64,000 nt of DNA from Streptomyces californicus. Lineage in GTDB: Bacteria; Actinomycetota; Actinomycetes; Streptomycetales; Streptomycetaceae. Below, piece by piece: positions 1 to 7,096 of the stretch (the stretch's first letter is position 1; each line of letters starts with the position of its first letter). Location: contig NZ_JNZZ01000023.1 of NCBI RefSeq assembly GCF_000717645.1, positions 38,032 through 102,031 of the forward strand, written 5' to 3'. The notes under the pieces were generated by a model, which saw only the letters and a program-made list of their open reading frames with translations, did not search any database and was not told the origin of the DNA. Made by a program: the position numbers and the translations under genes.

Positions 1-434
1 CGCAGCAGCTCGTCGTCGGTGAGGGAGGCGGAGGCCACCTTGTGGGCGGGGACGTCGAACTTCTCCAGGAAGGCGACGGCCTCGGTGTCCCACGGGGAGG
101 CGAACCAGTCGATGCCGCGCTCGGCGCAGTGCTCGGCGATGGCGGTGTACTCGGCCTCGCCGAACTCGACGCGGTGGCGGTAGTCGATGTACGTCATCCG
201 GCCCCACGGGGTGTCGCGCTCGATGTCCCACTGGTCGCGCGGGGTGCAGATCTCCGGGGTGCGCTTCTGGAACTTGACGGCGTCGCAGCCGGCCTCGGCG
301 GCGGCGTCGATCAGCGCGATCGCGTTGTCGAGGTCGCCGTTGTGGTTGATGCCGATCTCGCCCGTGATGTAGACGGGGCGGCCGGGGCCGGCGGTGCGGG
401 TGCCGAAGGTGCGCAGGCGGGAGGTGCTGGTCAT
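1..434 (-). CDS. neuB: N-acetylneuraminate / Kdn synthase (NeuB family), 3' end beyond window
   Basis: This enzyme condenses phosphoenolpyruvate with a hexose or N-acylhexosamine (or its 6-phosphate) to make a nine-carbon nonulosonic acid in the cytoplasm. The first 144 residues are visible and the rest lies left of base 1. Typical NeuB strands of the TIM barrel can be read: GEIGINHNGD at residues 25-34, VKFQKR near 54-59, FASPWD, and KVASAS near the cut end. The ATG at 434 follows AAGGAAG, a fair ribosome site. It lies just downstream of the CMP-nonulosonate synthetase gene (12-base gap), so the two are almost certainly cotranscribed. Whether the acceptor is ManNAc, mannose or a phosphorylated form cannot be read from this part; the fused phosphatase next door favours a 9-phosphate product. 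Confidence 0.9.
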   Translation of the reverse strand, partial: MTSTSRLRTFGTRTAGPGRPVYITGEIGINHNGDLDNAIALIDAAAEAGCDAVKFQKRTPEICTPRDQWDIERDTPWGRMTYIDYRHRVEFGEAEYTAIAEHCAERGIDWFASPWDTEAVAFLEKFDVPAHKVASASLTDDELL

Positions 435-446
435 GGTGGTGCTTCC

Positions 447-1694
447 TTACGTGGTGGGGACGGTGGGGGTGGTGGAAGGGATGGTCAGGGTGGGGCCCAG
501 CAGCCAGGCCGCGATCTCGCGGATGGCGCCGTAGCCGCCGGGGGTGGTCGTGACGGCGCGCGCGGCGGCGCGGACCGAGTCGTGGGCGCCGGCGACCGCG
601 ACGGGCCAGCCGGCGAGGGAGAAGCAGGGGAGGTCGTTGACGTCGTTGCCGACGTAGAGGACCCGCTCGGGGGCGATGGTGTGCTCGTCGCACCACCGCT
701 TCAGCGCCTCGTCCTTGCGGTCGATGCCGTGCAGGACGGGGACCTGGAGCTTGCGGGCGCGGGCCGCGACGACCGGGTTCTGCTCGGTGGAGAGGATCAG
801 GAGGGGGACGCCGGCCTTGCGCAGCGCGGCGATCCCGAGTCCGTCGCCCCGGTGCACGGCGACCGTCTCGCGGCCGTCCGAGTCGATCATGACCCGGTCG
901 TCGGTCTGGGTGCCGTCGAAGTCCAGGACGACCGCGTCCACGTCCGCGAGGGAGGGCAGCGGGGAGGGGTCCAGGAGCGGGGCGAGCGCGCGGGCGCGGG
1001 CCAGGTCGTGCGGGTCGTCGATCTCCAGCACCCGCGCCGGGTCGGTGCGGACGAGCGCGGTGTGGCCGAAGAAGCGGTGGCGGTGGGTGCGGAAGCCCGC
1101 GGCGTCCATCGCGTAGGCGGCGCCGGTCTCCAGGTGGTCCTGGGGGCGGTCCTGGCGCCGGGGGCGTACGGACTTGTCGTGGTTGACGCCGTACGTGCCC
1201 TCCTCGACCGCGTGGCCGTCGCGCCAGACGAAGCCGTGGAACGGGGCGACCGTGACGGCGGTGTCCGCGCCCTCGTGGGCCACCGCCCGGGCCACGCCGT
1301 CGATGTCCTCGCGGGAGACGAAGGGGCTGGTGCACTGGACGAGGAGGACCACGTCGACGGTCCTGGCGCGCTCGGCCTCGTAGACATCCAGGGCGTGCAG
1401 GACGGCCGCTTCGCTGGTGGCGGTGTCGCCGGCGATGGCGGCGGGGCGCTCCACGCAGTGCAGCCGGTGGCCGGCCCGGAGGTCGGCGGCGGCGGTGCGG
1501 GCGGCCTCGGCGATCGCCCCGTCGTCGGTGGTGACGACGACGTCGGTGACCTCGGGGGCGCCGAGCGCGGCGCGGACGGCGCGGGCGACCAGCGGGACGC
1601 CGCCGACCTCGGCGAGGTTCTTCGCGGGGACGCCCTTGGATCCGCCGCGGGCGGGGATCACGGCGACGACGGTCGGGGTCGGGGGCGGCTGCAT
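447..1694 (-). CDS. neuA: CMP-nonulosonate cytidylyltransferase fused to HAD (KdsC-like) phosphatase
   Basis: This is a bifunctional protein of 415 residues. The N-terminal half has the nucleotide-sugar transferase loop IPARGGSKGVPAKN (residues 13-26) and the LLVQCTSPF strand near 117-125, typical of CMP-sialate or CMP-Kdn synthetases. The C-terminal half is a haloacid dehalogenase phosphatase of the KdsC type, with the nucleophile motif DFDGTQTDD at 258-266 and GNDVNDLP near the end. It would dephosphorylate a nonulosonate 9-phosphate and activate the free sugar with CTP. I start at ATG 1694, which has AGGAG five bases upstream. A GTG at 1736 overlaps the upstream stop (GTGA) and would add 14 residues, but those codons mostly end in A or T-rich forms unlike the rest of the gene. 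Confidence 0.9.
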   Translation of the reverse strand: MQPPPTPTVVAVIPARGGSKGVPAKNLAEVGGVPLVARAVRAALGAPEVTDVVVTTDDGAIAEAARTAAADLRAGHRLHCVERPAAIAGDTATSEAAVLHALDVYEAERARTVDVVLLVQCTSPFVSREDIDGVARAVAHEGADTAVTVAPFHGFVWRDGHAVEEGTYGVNHDKSVRPRRQDRPQDHLETGAAYAMDAAGFRTHRHRFFGHTALVRTDPARVLEIDDPHDLARARALAPLLDPSPLPSLADVDAVVLDFDGTQTDDRVMIDSDGRETVAVHRGDGLGIAALRKAGVPLLILSTEQNPVVAARARKLQVPVLHGIDRKDEALKRWCDEHTIAPERVLYVGNDVNDLPCFSLAGWPVAVAGAHDSVRAAARAVTTTPGGYGAIREIAAWLLGPTLTIPSTTPTVPTT

Positions 1695-1732
1695 CGCTGC
1701 TCCTGGTGTGGTGGCGGTTGCTGAGGGCGTGG

Positions 1733-3115
1733 TCACAGCTCCCCCATCCGGCGGATCACCGGGGCGACGCGCTGGACGCCGTGGCGGTAGGCGCCGCGGG
1801 CCGCGTTGCGGACGGTCTCGCGGACCGCGCCCCGGACCCGGCCGGGCTCCTGCGGTGCGGCGGCCCCGGGCAGCGGTGTGCCGTCGGGGGCCAGGTGGTG
1901 GCGGCGCAGAATGCCGGGGAGGTAGCCGGGGGCGGTGGCGGGCGTGTAGTAGGGGGCGAGCGGCGGGAGTTCGCCGGCCGCGAGGAGGGCGGTGACCTTG
2001 GCGCGGGCGGTGTCGTAGGCGGTGCCGTACGAGCCGTCGGCGGCGACGCCCTGGCCGGCCACCCACTCCTGGTCGGGGCGGGGCCGGGTTCCGCCGTCGA
2101 GCCGGTCCCAGGAGGTGAGGAGCCCGGAGCCGACGAAGTGGTGGTTGCCGAGCGGCTCCCGTACGCCGAGGTCGGTGAGGATCGCGGTCGGGATGCGGCG
2201 GTGCAGGGACTCCAGGGCGGCGGTCGAGGAGACGGTGACCAGGAGGTCGGTCCGGTCCAGGACCTCGCCCATGTGCCCGTACACCAGGCGGAAGTTGGGC
2301 GGCAGCCCGCCGGGCAGCCGCTGCGCGAGCTTCTGGTAGGGCAGTTCCTCGATGTGCGTGGTGTGCTCGCCCGGCTTGGAGCGCAGCTTGAGCAGCACCT
2401 CGCGGCGCGGGTGCAGCCGGGCGTGCTCGACGAGCCGGCGCAGCAGGTAGGTGCGGTCGGCGCGCGTGGCCGGTACGGAGGGCTGGGCGGCGAACACCAC
2501 GGTGTCGCGTCCCTCTTCGGGCCGGTACGGGGCTCCGCCCAGGAAGGGCAGGGCGGCCTCGGTGACGGCCGAGGCGTCGGCGCCGACGCCCTCGTACACC
2601 GCGCGGAAACGCTCCGCGTCGTGCGCCGAGTTGGCGAGGACGACGTCCGCGCCGTGGCGCAGGAGCAGCCCGTCGGCCAGCTTCTCGTAGACGACGCCGA
2701 CGTATCCGGTGACGACGACGGGGCGGCGCGGGAAATCCAGTGCGGCCAGGCCGTGCAGCATGGCCTGGACGCCGCCGCCGACGAGGGCGAGGACGACGAC
2801 GTCGTACGCCTCGTCGCGCACGGTGTGCAGGAACTCGACGGCGGTGACCTCGCGGACCCGCCCGGCGTCGATGCCGACCTCGCCGACCTCCGCGAGCTGG
2901 CGGGGCGTCGGGGTGGCCCGGCCGCGCAGCAGCAGCCCGCTGACCTCGACGGGGCGCTCGCCCCGCTCACCGGACCCGGCGGTCAGGCGGCGCGCGGTGA
3001 GCGCGCCCCATTTCCACCGGGTGTCGGAGTCGGCGAGGACGGCGACCCGGAGCGCCGGTCGGGGCGCGTCGGGGATATCGGCCGGATCGGCCTGATGGCT
3101 GGTACGTGAGGGCAC
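1733..3115 (-). CDS. DUF6716-type putative glycosyltransferase
   Basis: About 460 residues and no membrane segment. It resembles the DUF6716 putative glycosyltransferases that accompany sialic-acid or capsule genes in actinomycetes; this assignment is from memory of the family. The fold looks like a GT-B enzyme. There is a Rossmann-like start (RVAVLADSDTRWKWG), a central SSTAALESLHRRIPTAIL segment that resembles the nucleotide-sugar region of capsule polymerases, and a basic C-terminal tail. I chose GTG 3115 because the in-frame ATG at 3157 would add codons such as TTG, TCA, AAA and AAT that are foreign to the gene. It is first in the leftward operon with neuA and neuB and is divergent from the family-2 glycosyltransferase. 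It probably transfers a sugar onto the wall polymer; the donor and acceptor are unknown. Confidence 0.72.
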   Translation of the reverse strand: MPSRTSHQADPADIPDAPRPALRVAVLADSDTRWKWGALTARRLTAGSGERGERPVEVSGLLLRGRATPTPRQLAEVGEVGIDAGRVREVTAVEFLHTVRDEAYDVVVLALVGGGVQAMLHGLAALDFPRRPVVVTGYVGVVYEKLADGLLLRHGADVVLANSAHDAERFRAVYEGVGADASAVTEAALPFLGGAPYRPEEGRDTVVFAAQPSVPATRADRTYLLRRLVEHARLHPRREVLLKLRSKPGEHTTHIEELPYQKLAQRLPGGLPPNFRLVYGHMGEVLDRTDLLVTVSSTAALESLHRRIPTAILTDLGVREPLGNHHFVGSGLLTSWDRLDGGTRPRPDQEWVAGQGVAADGSYGTAYDTARAKVTALLAAGELPPLAPYYTPATAPGYLPGILRRHHLAPDGTPLPGAAAPQEPGRVRGAVRETVRNAARGAYRHGVQRVAPVIRRMGEL

Positions 3116-3317
3116 ATCCCAGAAATTAGGAAGGCATTTCGATGAGCGGCCCAACACGACAGCAACAAATGGTTAACAGGGGGACGACGCTTGGGGAATC
3201 CGCAGGCCGGAGCGGTCAACTCCCGCCGCATTCGATCCACTTCACCGTTCGGCCATTCATCGTTCACGCGCGGTACTTTTCCGGGACAAGGAATGTGCCG
3301 GGTATCCCACTAGCGTG
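3116..3317. promoter_or_regulatory. Divergent promoter region of the nonulosonate glycopolymer cluster
   Basis: About 200 bases separate the leftward synthesis genes from the rightward transferase genes. The stretch is clearly poorer in GC than the neighbouring genes, as expected for promoters. A TAGCGT hexamer at 3311-3316 lies immediately before the rightward start codons, a position seen for leaderless transcripts in Streptomyces, but I see no good -35 hexamer at the right distance. No operator palindrome stood out. Confidence 0.4.
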
Positions 3318-4334
3318 ATGCGGGTGGTTAAGCTCTCCGTCATCGTGCCGTTCTACAACGTGCAGACATACGCGCCCGACACCCTCAGAAGCCTGCGGGC
3401 CAACGCCCGGGACGACTTCGAGTTCCTTCTCGTCGACGACCGATCGACCGACGGGACGGCCGAGATCCTCCAGCGTGCCAGGAAGGACATTCCCGGCGCG
3501 AAGGTGATCGTCCACGAACGCAACGGCGGTCTGGCCACGGCCAGGAACACCGGCCTCGACGCGGCGGACGGGGAGTATCTGACCTTCCTGGACGGCGACG
3601 ACTGGCTCGCCCCCGGCTACTTCGCGGATCTGGTCGCCGCCGCCGAGCGGCTGGAGTGCGACTTCGTCCGCACGGACCACGTGCAGGCCACCGGCCGGAC
3701 GCGGACGGTGCACCGGGTGCCGCACGGGCTGCGGAACGTCGCGCTCAGCCCCCGTTCGGTGATCCTTCCGGTCGACCGCACCACGCCGGTGGACTACCCG
3801 TACGCCTGGGCCGGCATCTACCACCGCCGCCTGCTCGACCGGGGGCTGCTGCACTTCACCGACGGGCTGCGCACCGCCGAGGACCGGCCGTGGATCTGGC
3901 GGCTGCACCGGGAGGCGGAGAGCTTCGCCGCCGTCGGCCTGCTCGGCCTCTTCTACCGGCGCGGGGTCGCCTCCTCGCTCACCCAGATCGGTGACGTCCG
4001 GCAGCTCGACTTCATCCGCGCGTTCGACCAGGTCGTCGAGGAGACCTCGCGGGACGCCGACGCGGACCTCCTGCTGCCGAAGGCCGTACGGACGTACTGC
4101 GCGGTCATGGCCCACCACCTCGGGTCCATCGAGCGGTTCGAACCGGCCGTGGCGCGCACGCTGCGCACCATGAGCGCCAACGCCCTGCGCCGCCTCCCCG
4201 CCGGTCTGCTCGACGAGACCCTGCACTCCCTGGGCGACCGGCGCGCCGCCCTGCTGCGCCGGGTGCGCCGCCGCGCCGGCGGAGACCCCGCCCCCGCCGT
4301 CACCCCCGCCGCCGCCTCCGGAGCCCGCGCCTGA
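3318..4334 (+). CDS. Glycosyltransferase family 2
   Basis: A GT-A fold transferase of about 338 residues. The N-terminus KLSVIVPFYN is the standard family-2 start. DDRSTDGT follows at about 40-47, and the metal-binding DXD motif appears as FLDGDDW near 90-96. It most likely adds a sugar from a nucleotide donor to a wall or capsule polymer at the inner membrane face. Start codons GTG 3315, ATG 3318 and GTG 3324 are clustered; I give the ATG. Its stop overlaps the next ATG by one base (TGATG), so it is translationally coupled to the polysialyltransferase-like gene. The last 25 residues are a proline/alanine tail. Confidence 0.88.
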   Translation: MRVVKLSVIVPFYNVQTYAPDTLRSLRANARDDFEFLLVDDRSTDGTAEILQRARKDIPGAKVIVHERNGGLATARNTGLDAADGEYLTFLDGDDWLAPGYFADLVAAAERLECDFVRTDHVQATGRTRTVHRVPHGLRNVALSPRSVILPVDRTTPVDYPYAWAGIYHRRLLDRGLLHFTDGLRTAEDRPWIWRLHREAESFAAVGLLGLFYRRGVASSLTQIGDVRQLDFIRAFDQVVEETSRDADADLLLPKAVRTYCAVMAHHLGSIERFEPAVARTLRTMSANALRRLPAGLLDETLHSLGDRRAALLRRVRRRAGGDPAPAVTPAAASGARA

Positions 4335-5728
4335 TGTCTGCCATCCGTTCCACCCAGCTCTTCTTCGCGGCCTCCCAGTACGCGGCGGCGACGGTGACCG
4401 CCGCGATCCGGGCGGGCCAGTTCGGCCCGCGCGCCGAGCACCGCCGGCTGCTGGTCGTCAGCGACACCTCGCCCGCGCCCGAGGTGGGCACCCCGCTCGA
4501 CCGCATGGCCGGATTCGACTCGCTGCGAACGGAGTTCGACGAGGTCCTCTCGTGGAACGCGTTCATCAGCCCGTTCCACCCGGCCGGCTGGTTCCCGCGC
4601 GAGCAGGACACCCTGCTCTGGGAGCGGTATCTGCGCCTGGCCTGGGGGCTCGGCGACGGACCGGTGGAGATCGCCTGCGAGTCCATCCAGGCCAACCCGT
4701 CCAGCGCGGTCGCCAAGATCTTCGGCGAGAGCCCGATCCACCTGTACGCGGACGGGCTGATGAGCTACGGCCCCACCCGCAGCAAGATCGATCCGCTGAT
4801 CGGCACCCGGGTGCGGCGCCTGCTCCACCTGGACCTGGTGCCGGGTCTGCGGCCGCTGCTGATGACCGAGTTCGACGTCGAACCCGAGGTCGTGCCGACC
4901 GCCGAGTTCCTCAAGGTGCTCGGCGAACTGGCCGCTTCGGCCGAGGAGTTCGCCGTACCTGCCGACGCGCCCGCGCTGCTGCTCGGGCAGTACCTCTCCG
5001 CCATCGACGTCCTCACCGCCGACGAGGAGCAGGAGCTGCACCTGCGGATGCTGCGCGGCACGGTCGCCCTCGGCCACACCCAGGTGGTCTTCAAGCCGCA
5101 CCCGGCCGCCCCGGTCGGCTGGTCGCGGGCGCTGGAGCAGGAGGCCGCACGGCTCGGCGCCGACCTCACCGTGCTGGACGCGCCGGTGATCGCCGAGGTG
5201 GTGTACGAGCGGACGCGTCCGGCGCTCGTCGTGGGCGCGTTCTCCACCGCGCTGCTGACCGCCGCCGCGTTCTACGGGATCCCCGTCGCACGGGTCGGCA
5301 CACAGGAACTGCTCGCCGCGCTGACCCCGTACCAGAACAGCAACCGCGTCCCGGTCACGATCGCCGACGCCCTGCTGCCCGCCCTGGAGGACCGGGCGGC
5401 GGTCACCTCCTGGCGGCTGCCGGACGAGGAACGGGTGCGCGCGGAGCTGTCGGGGCTGGTCACGGCCGTCGGCTTCGCCATGCAGCCGCAGATCTACCCG
5501 CGGCTGCGGCCCGCCGCCGAGGCGTACCTCGCCGCGCATCCGGCCGCGGCGTCCTCCCCGTACTTCCGGCGCCGCCGTCTGACCGCGCTCGCGCTGCCGG
5601 GGGCCCTTCCGGCGCAGTTCGACTTCATCCCCCGCAACGCGACGGTCCGCCGGATCGCCCGGCAGGCCGCCGCCTGGAAGCGGGGCGCGGAACAGCGGCT
5701 CCCCCGCGGGCGCGCCGCGCGCGGCTGA
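4334..5728 (+). CDS. Alpha-2,8-polysialyltransferase-like protein
   Basis: 464 residues resembling the bacterial alpha-2,8-polysialyltransferase family (GT-B), enzymes that extend chains of sialic acid or Kdn from CMP-activated donors. The two family motifs are recognisable: an acidic-G motif as YADG (residues 138-141) and the HP motif as KPHP (254-257). GAFSTALLTAA further on fits the conserved serine region. The protein begins with SAIRSTQLFFAASQYAAAT, typical of the family N-terminus. Together with the CMP-nonulosonate synthetase on the other side of the divergent promoter, this suggests that a homopolymer or repeating polymer of nonulosonic acid is made. It is soluble or peripheral, with no membrane helix. 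Confidence 0.8.
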   Translation: MSAIRSTQLFFAASQYAAATVTAAIRAGQFGPRAEHRRLLVVSDTSPAPEVGTPLDRMAGFDSLRTEFDEVLSWNAFISPFHPAGWFPREQDTLLWERYLRLAWGLGDGPVEIACESIQANPSSAVAKIFGESPIHLYADGLMSYGPTRSKIDPLIGTRVRRLLHLDLVPGLRPLLMTEFDVEPEVVPTAEFLKVLGELAASAEEFAVPADAPALLLGQYLSAIDVLTADEEQELHLRMLRGTVALGHTQVVFKPHPAAPVGWSRALEQEAARLGADLTVLDAPVIAEVVYERTRPALVVGAFSTALLTAAAFYGIPVARVGTQELLAALTPYQNSNRVPVTIADALLPALEDRAAVTSWRLPDEERVRAELSGLVTAVGFAMQPQIYPRLRPAAEAYLAAHPAAASSPYFRRRRLTALALPGALPAQFDFIPRNATVRRIARQAAAWKRGAEQRLPRGRAARG

Positions 5729-5782
5729 GAGGGCGGGGAGATGAGCGGGGGGACGATGCGCGAGGCTGCCGGGGGAGCGGAC

Positions 5783-6943
5783 ATGACGGGCGAACGAACG
5801 GGTACGGCGGTCCTTCCGGCACCGGAGGCGCGGCCCGCCGAACCGGTGCGGGCGTCCGCGCCCCGGGGGAAGCGGAACCGGATGGGGGCCCTGGACGGGC
5901 TGCGCATCCTCGCCGCGCTGATGGTCTGCCTCTACCACTACGCCGGCAAGGAGGGCACGGTCGCCGACTCCTGGGGCGGGTCGCCGGCCCATGTGTTCCC
6001 GACGCTGTCGTCGTTCGCCACGTACGGCAGCCTGGGGGTGCAGCTCTTCTTCATCATCAGCGGCTTCGTCATCTGCATGAGCAGCTGGGGCCGTACGGTC
6101 GGCGACTTCTTCCGCTCCCGGGTCGCCCGTCTCTACCCGGCGTACTGGGTCGCGATCGTCGTCGTCACGGCGGCGGCGCTCGTGCTGCCCGTGGTGGTGA
6201 AGCCGCTGCGCCCGGACGAGCTGCTGGTCAACCTGACGATGCTCCAGCAGCCGATGGGCGTGGACCGGGTCCTCGGGGTGTGCTGGACGCTCTGGGTGGA
6301 GCTGCGCTTCTACGTGCTGTTCGCCGTGTTCGTCGTCTGGCGCGGGGTCACCTACCGCCGGGTCGTCGTCTTCTGCTGCGGCTGGACCCTGGCGGGCGCC
6401 TTCGCCCGGATCGCGGACCATCCGCTGACCGACGCCCTGGTGATGCGCGACCACGCCCCGTACTTCATCGCGGGCCTCGCGCTCTACCTGATCCACCGGT
6501 ACGGGAGCGATCTGCTGCTCTGGGGGATCGTGCTGGTCAGCTGGCTGCTGGGGCAGCGGTACTCCGTGACGGCCCTGTGGCACCCGGGCGCGGGCGGCGA
6601 GTTCGGCCGCTCCCCCTACGTGATCCAGCTGATCGTGACACTCTCGTTCGTGGCGGTGGCCGCCGTGGCGCTGGGGTGGCTGCGCTGGGCGGACTGGCGC
6701 TGGCTGACGTTCGCCGGGGCGCTGACGTACCCGTTCTACCTGCTCCACGAGCATCTGGGCTGGTTCGTGATCCGCGTCCTGCACCGGGGGCTGCACGTGC
6801 CGCCGCGGCTGACGCTGGTCGCCGCGGTGGTCTCGATCCTGGTGCTGGCCCATCTGATGCACCGGTTCGTCGAGAAACCGCTCGGGCCCCGGCTGAAGCG
6901 GACGATGACGGAGCAGAGCCGCCGGATACGGTCCCGGGCCTGA
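5783..6943 (+). CDS. Membrane acyltransferase, acyltransferase-3 (OafA/YrhL) family
   Basis: A polytopic membrane protein with about ten hydrophobic segments. It starts with the family signature RMGALDGLRILAALMVCLYHY, whose last histidine is the catalytic candidate, then GVQLFFIISGFVI and RLYPAYW. It ends in a basic tail. Such enzymes O-acylate (usually O-acetylate) extracellular polysaccharides. In this cluster the likely target is the nonulosonate polymer, where O-acetylation of sialic acids is common. The start was set at ATG 5783 because GGGGGAG lies five bases upstream; ATG 5741 and ATG 5756 are in frame but poorly spaced from a ribosome site. The gene is 55 bases from the polysialyltransferase gene and probably in the same operon. 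Confidence 0.88.
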   Translation: MTGERTGTAVLPAPEARPAEPVRASAPRGKRNRMGALDGLRILAALMVCLYHYAGKEGTVADSWGGSPAHVFPTLSSFATYGSLGVQLFFIISGFVICMSSWGRTVGDFFRSRVARLYPAYWVAIVVVTAAALVLPVVVKPLRPDELLVNLTMLQQPMGVDRVLGVCWTLWVELRFYVLFAVFVVWRGVTYRRVVVFCCGWTLAGAFARIADHPLTDALVMRDHAPYFIAGLALYLIHRYGSDLLLWGIVLVSWLLGQRYSVTALWHPGAGGEFGRSPYVIQLIVTLSFVAVAAVALGWLRWADWRWLTFAGALTYPFYLLHEHLGWFVIRVLHRGLHVPPRLTLVAAVVSILVLAHLMHRFVEKPLGPRLKRTMTEQSRRIRSRA

Positions 6944-7096
6944 ACGGAGGCCGGGCGCCGGAGCGAAGGCGGCCCGCCGGCCCCGCGGGTCCCGATGCGG
7001 CCTGCGGGGCCTTCGTCAGGCCCTGACGAGACCCTGCGACTCCTTTGCGGGGCGTCGTCGCTCCGCGGAGGCCGAACCGACACGAGGATGGACACC

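Noticed and set aside
1695..1736. GTG 1736 as start of the cytidylyltransferase gene
   Set aside because: The GTGA overlap is attractive, but the 14 added codons contain TCA, ACA, CCA, GGA and GCA forms that the gene avoids, and ATG 1694 has a well-spaced AGGAG.
3953..6862. 969-codon open frame on the minus strand across the transferase genes
   Set aside because: It is antisense to three well-recognised genes, its protein is Arg/Gln/His/Gly-rich without domains, and the bias comes from GC-rich third positions of the real genes.
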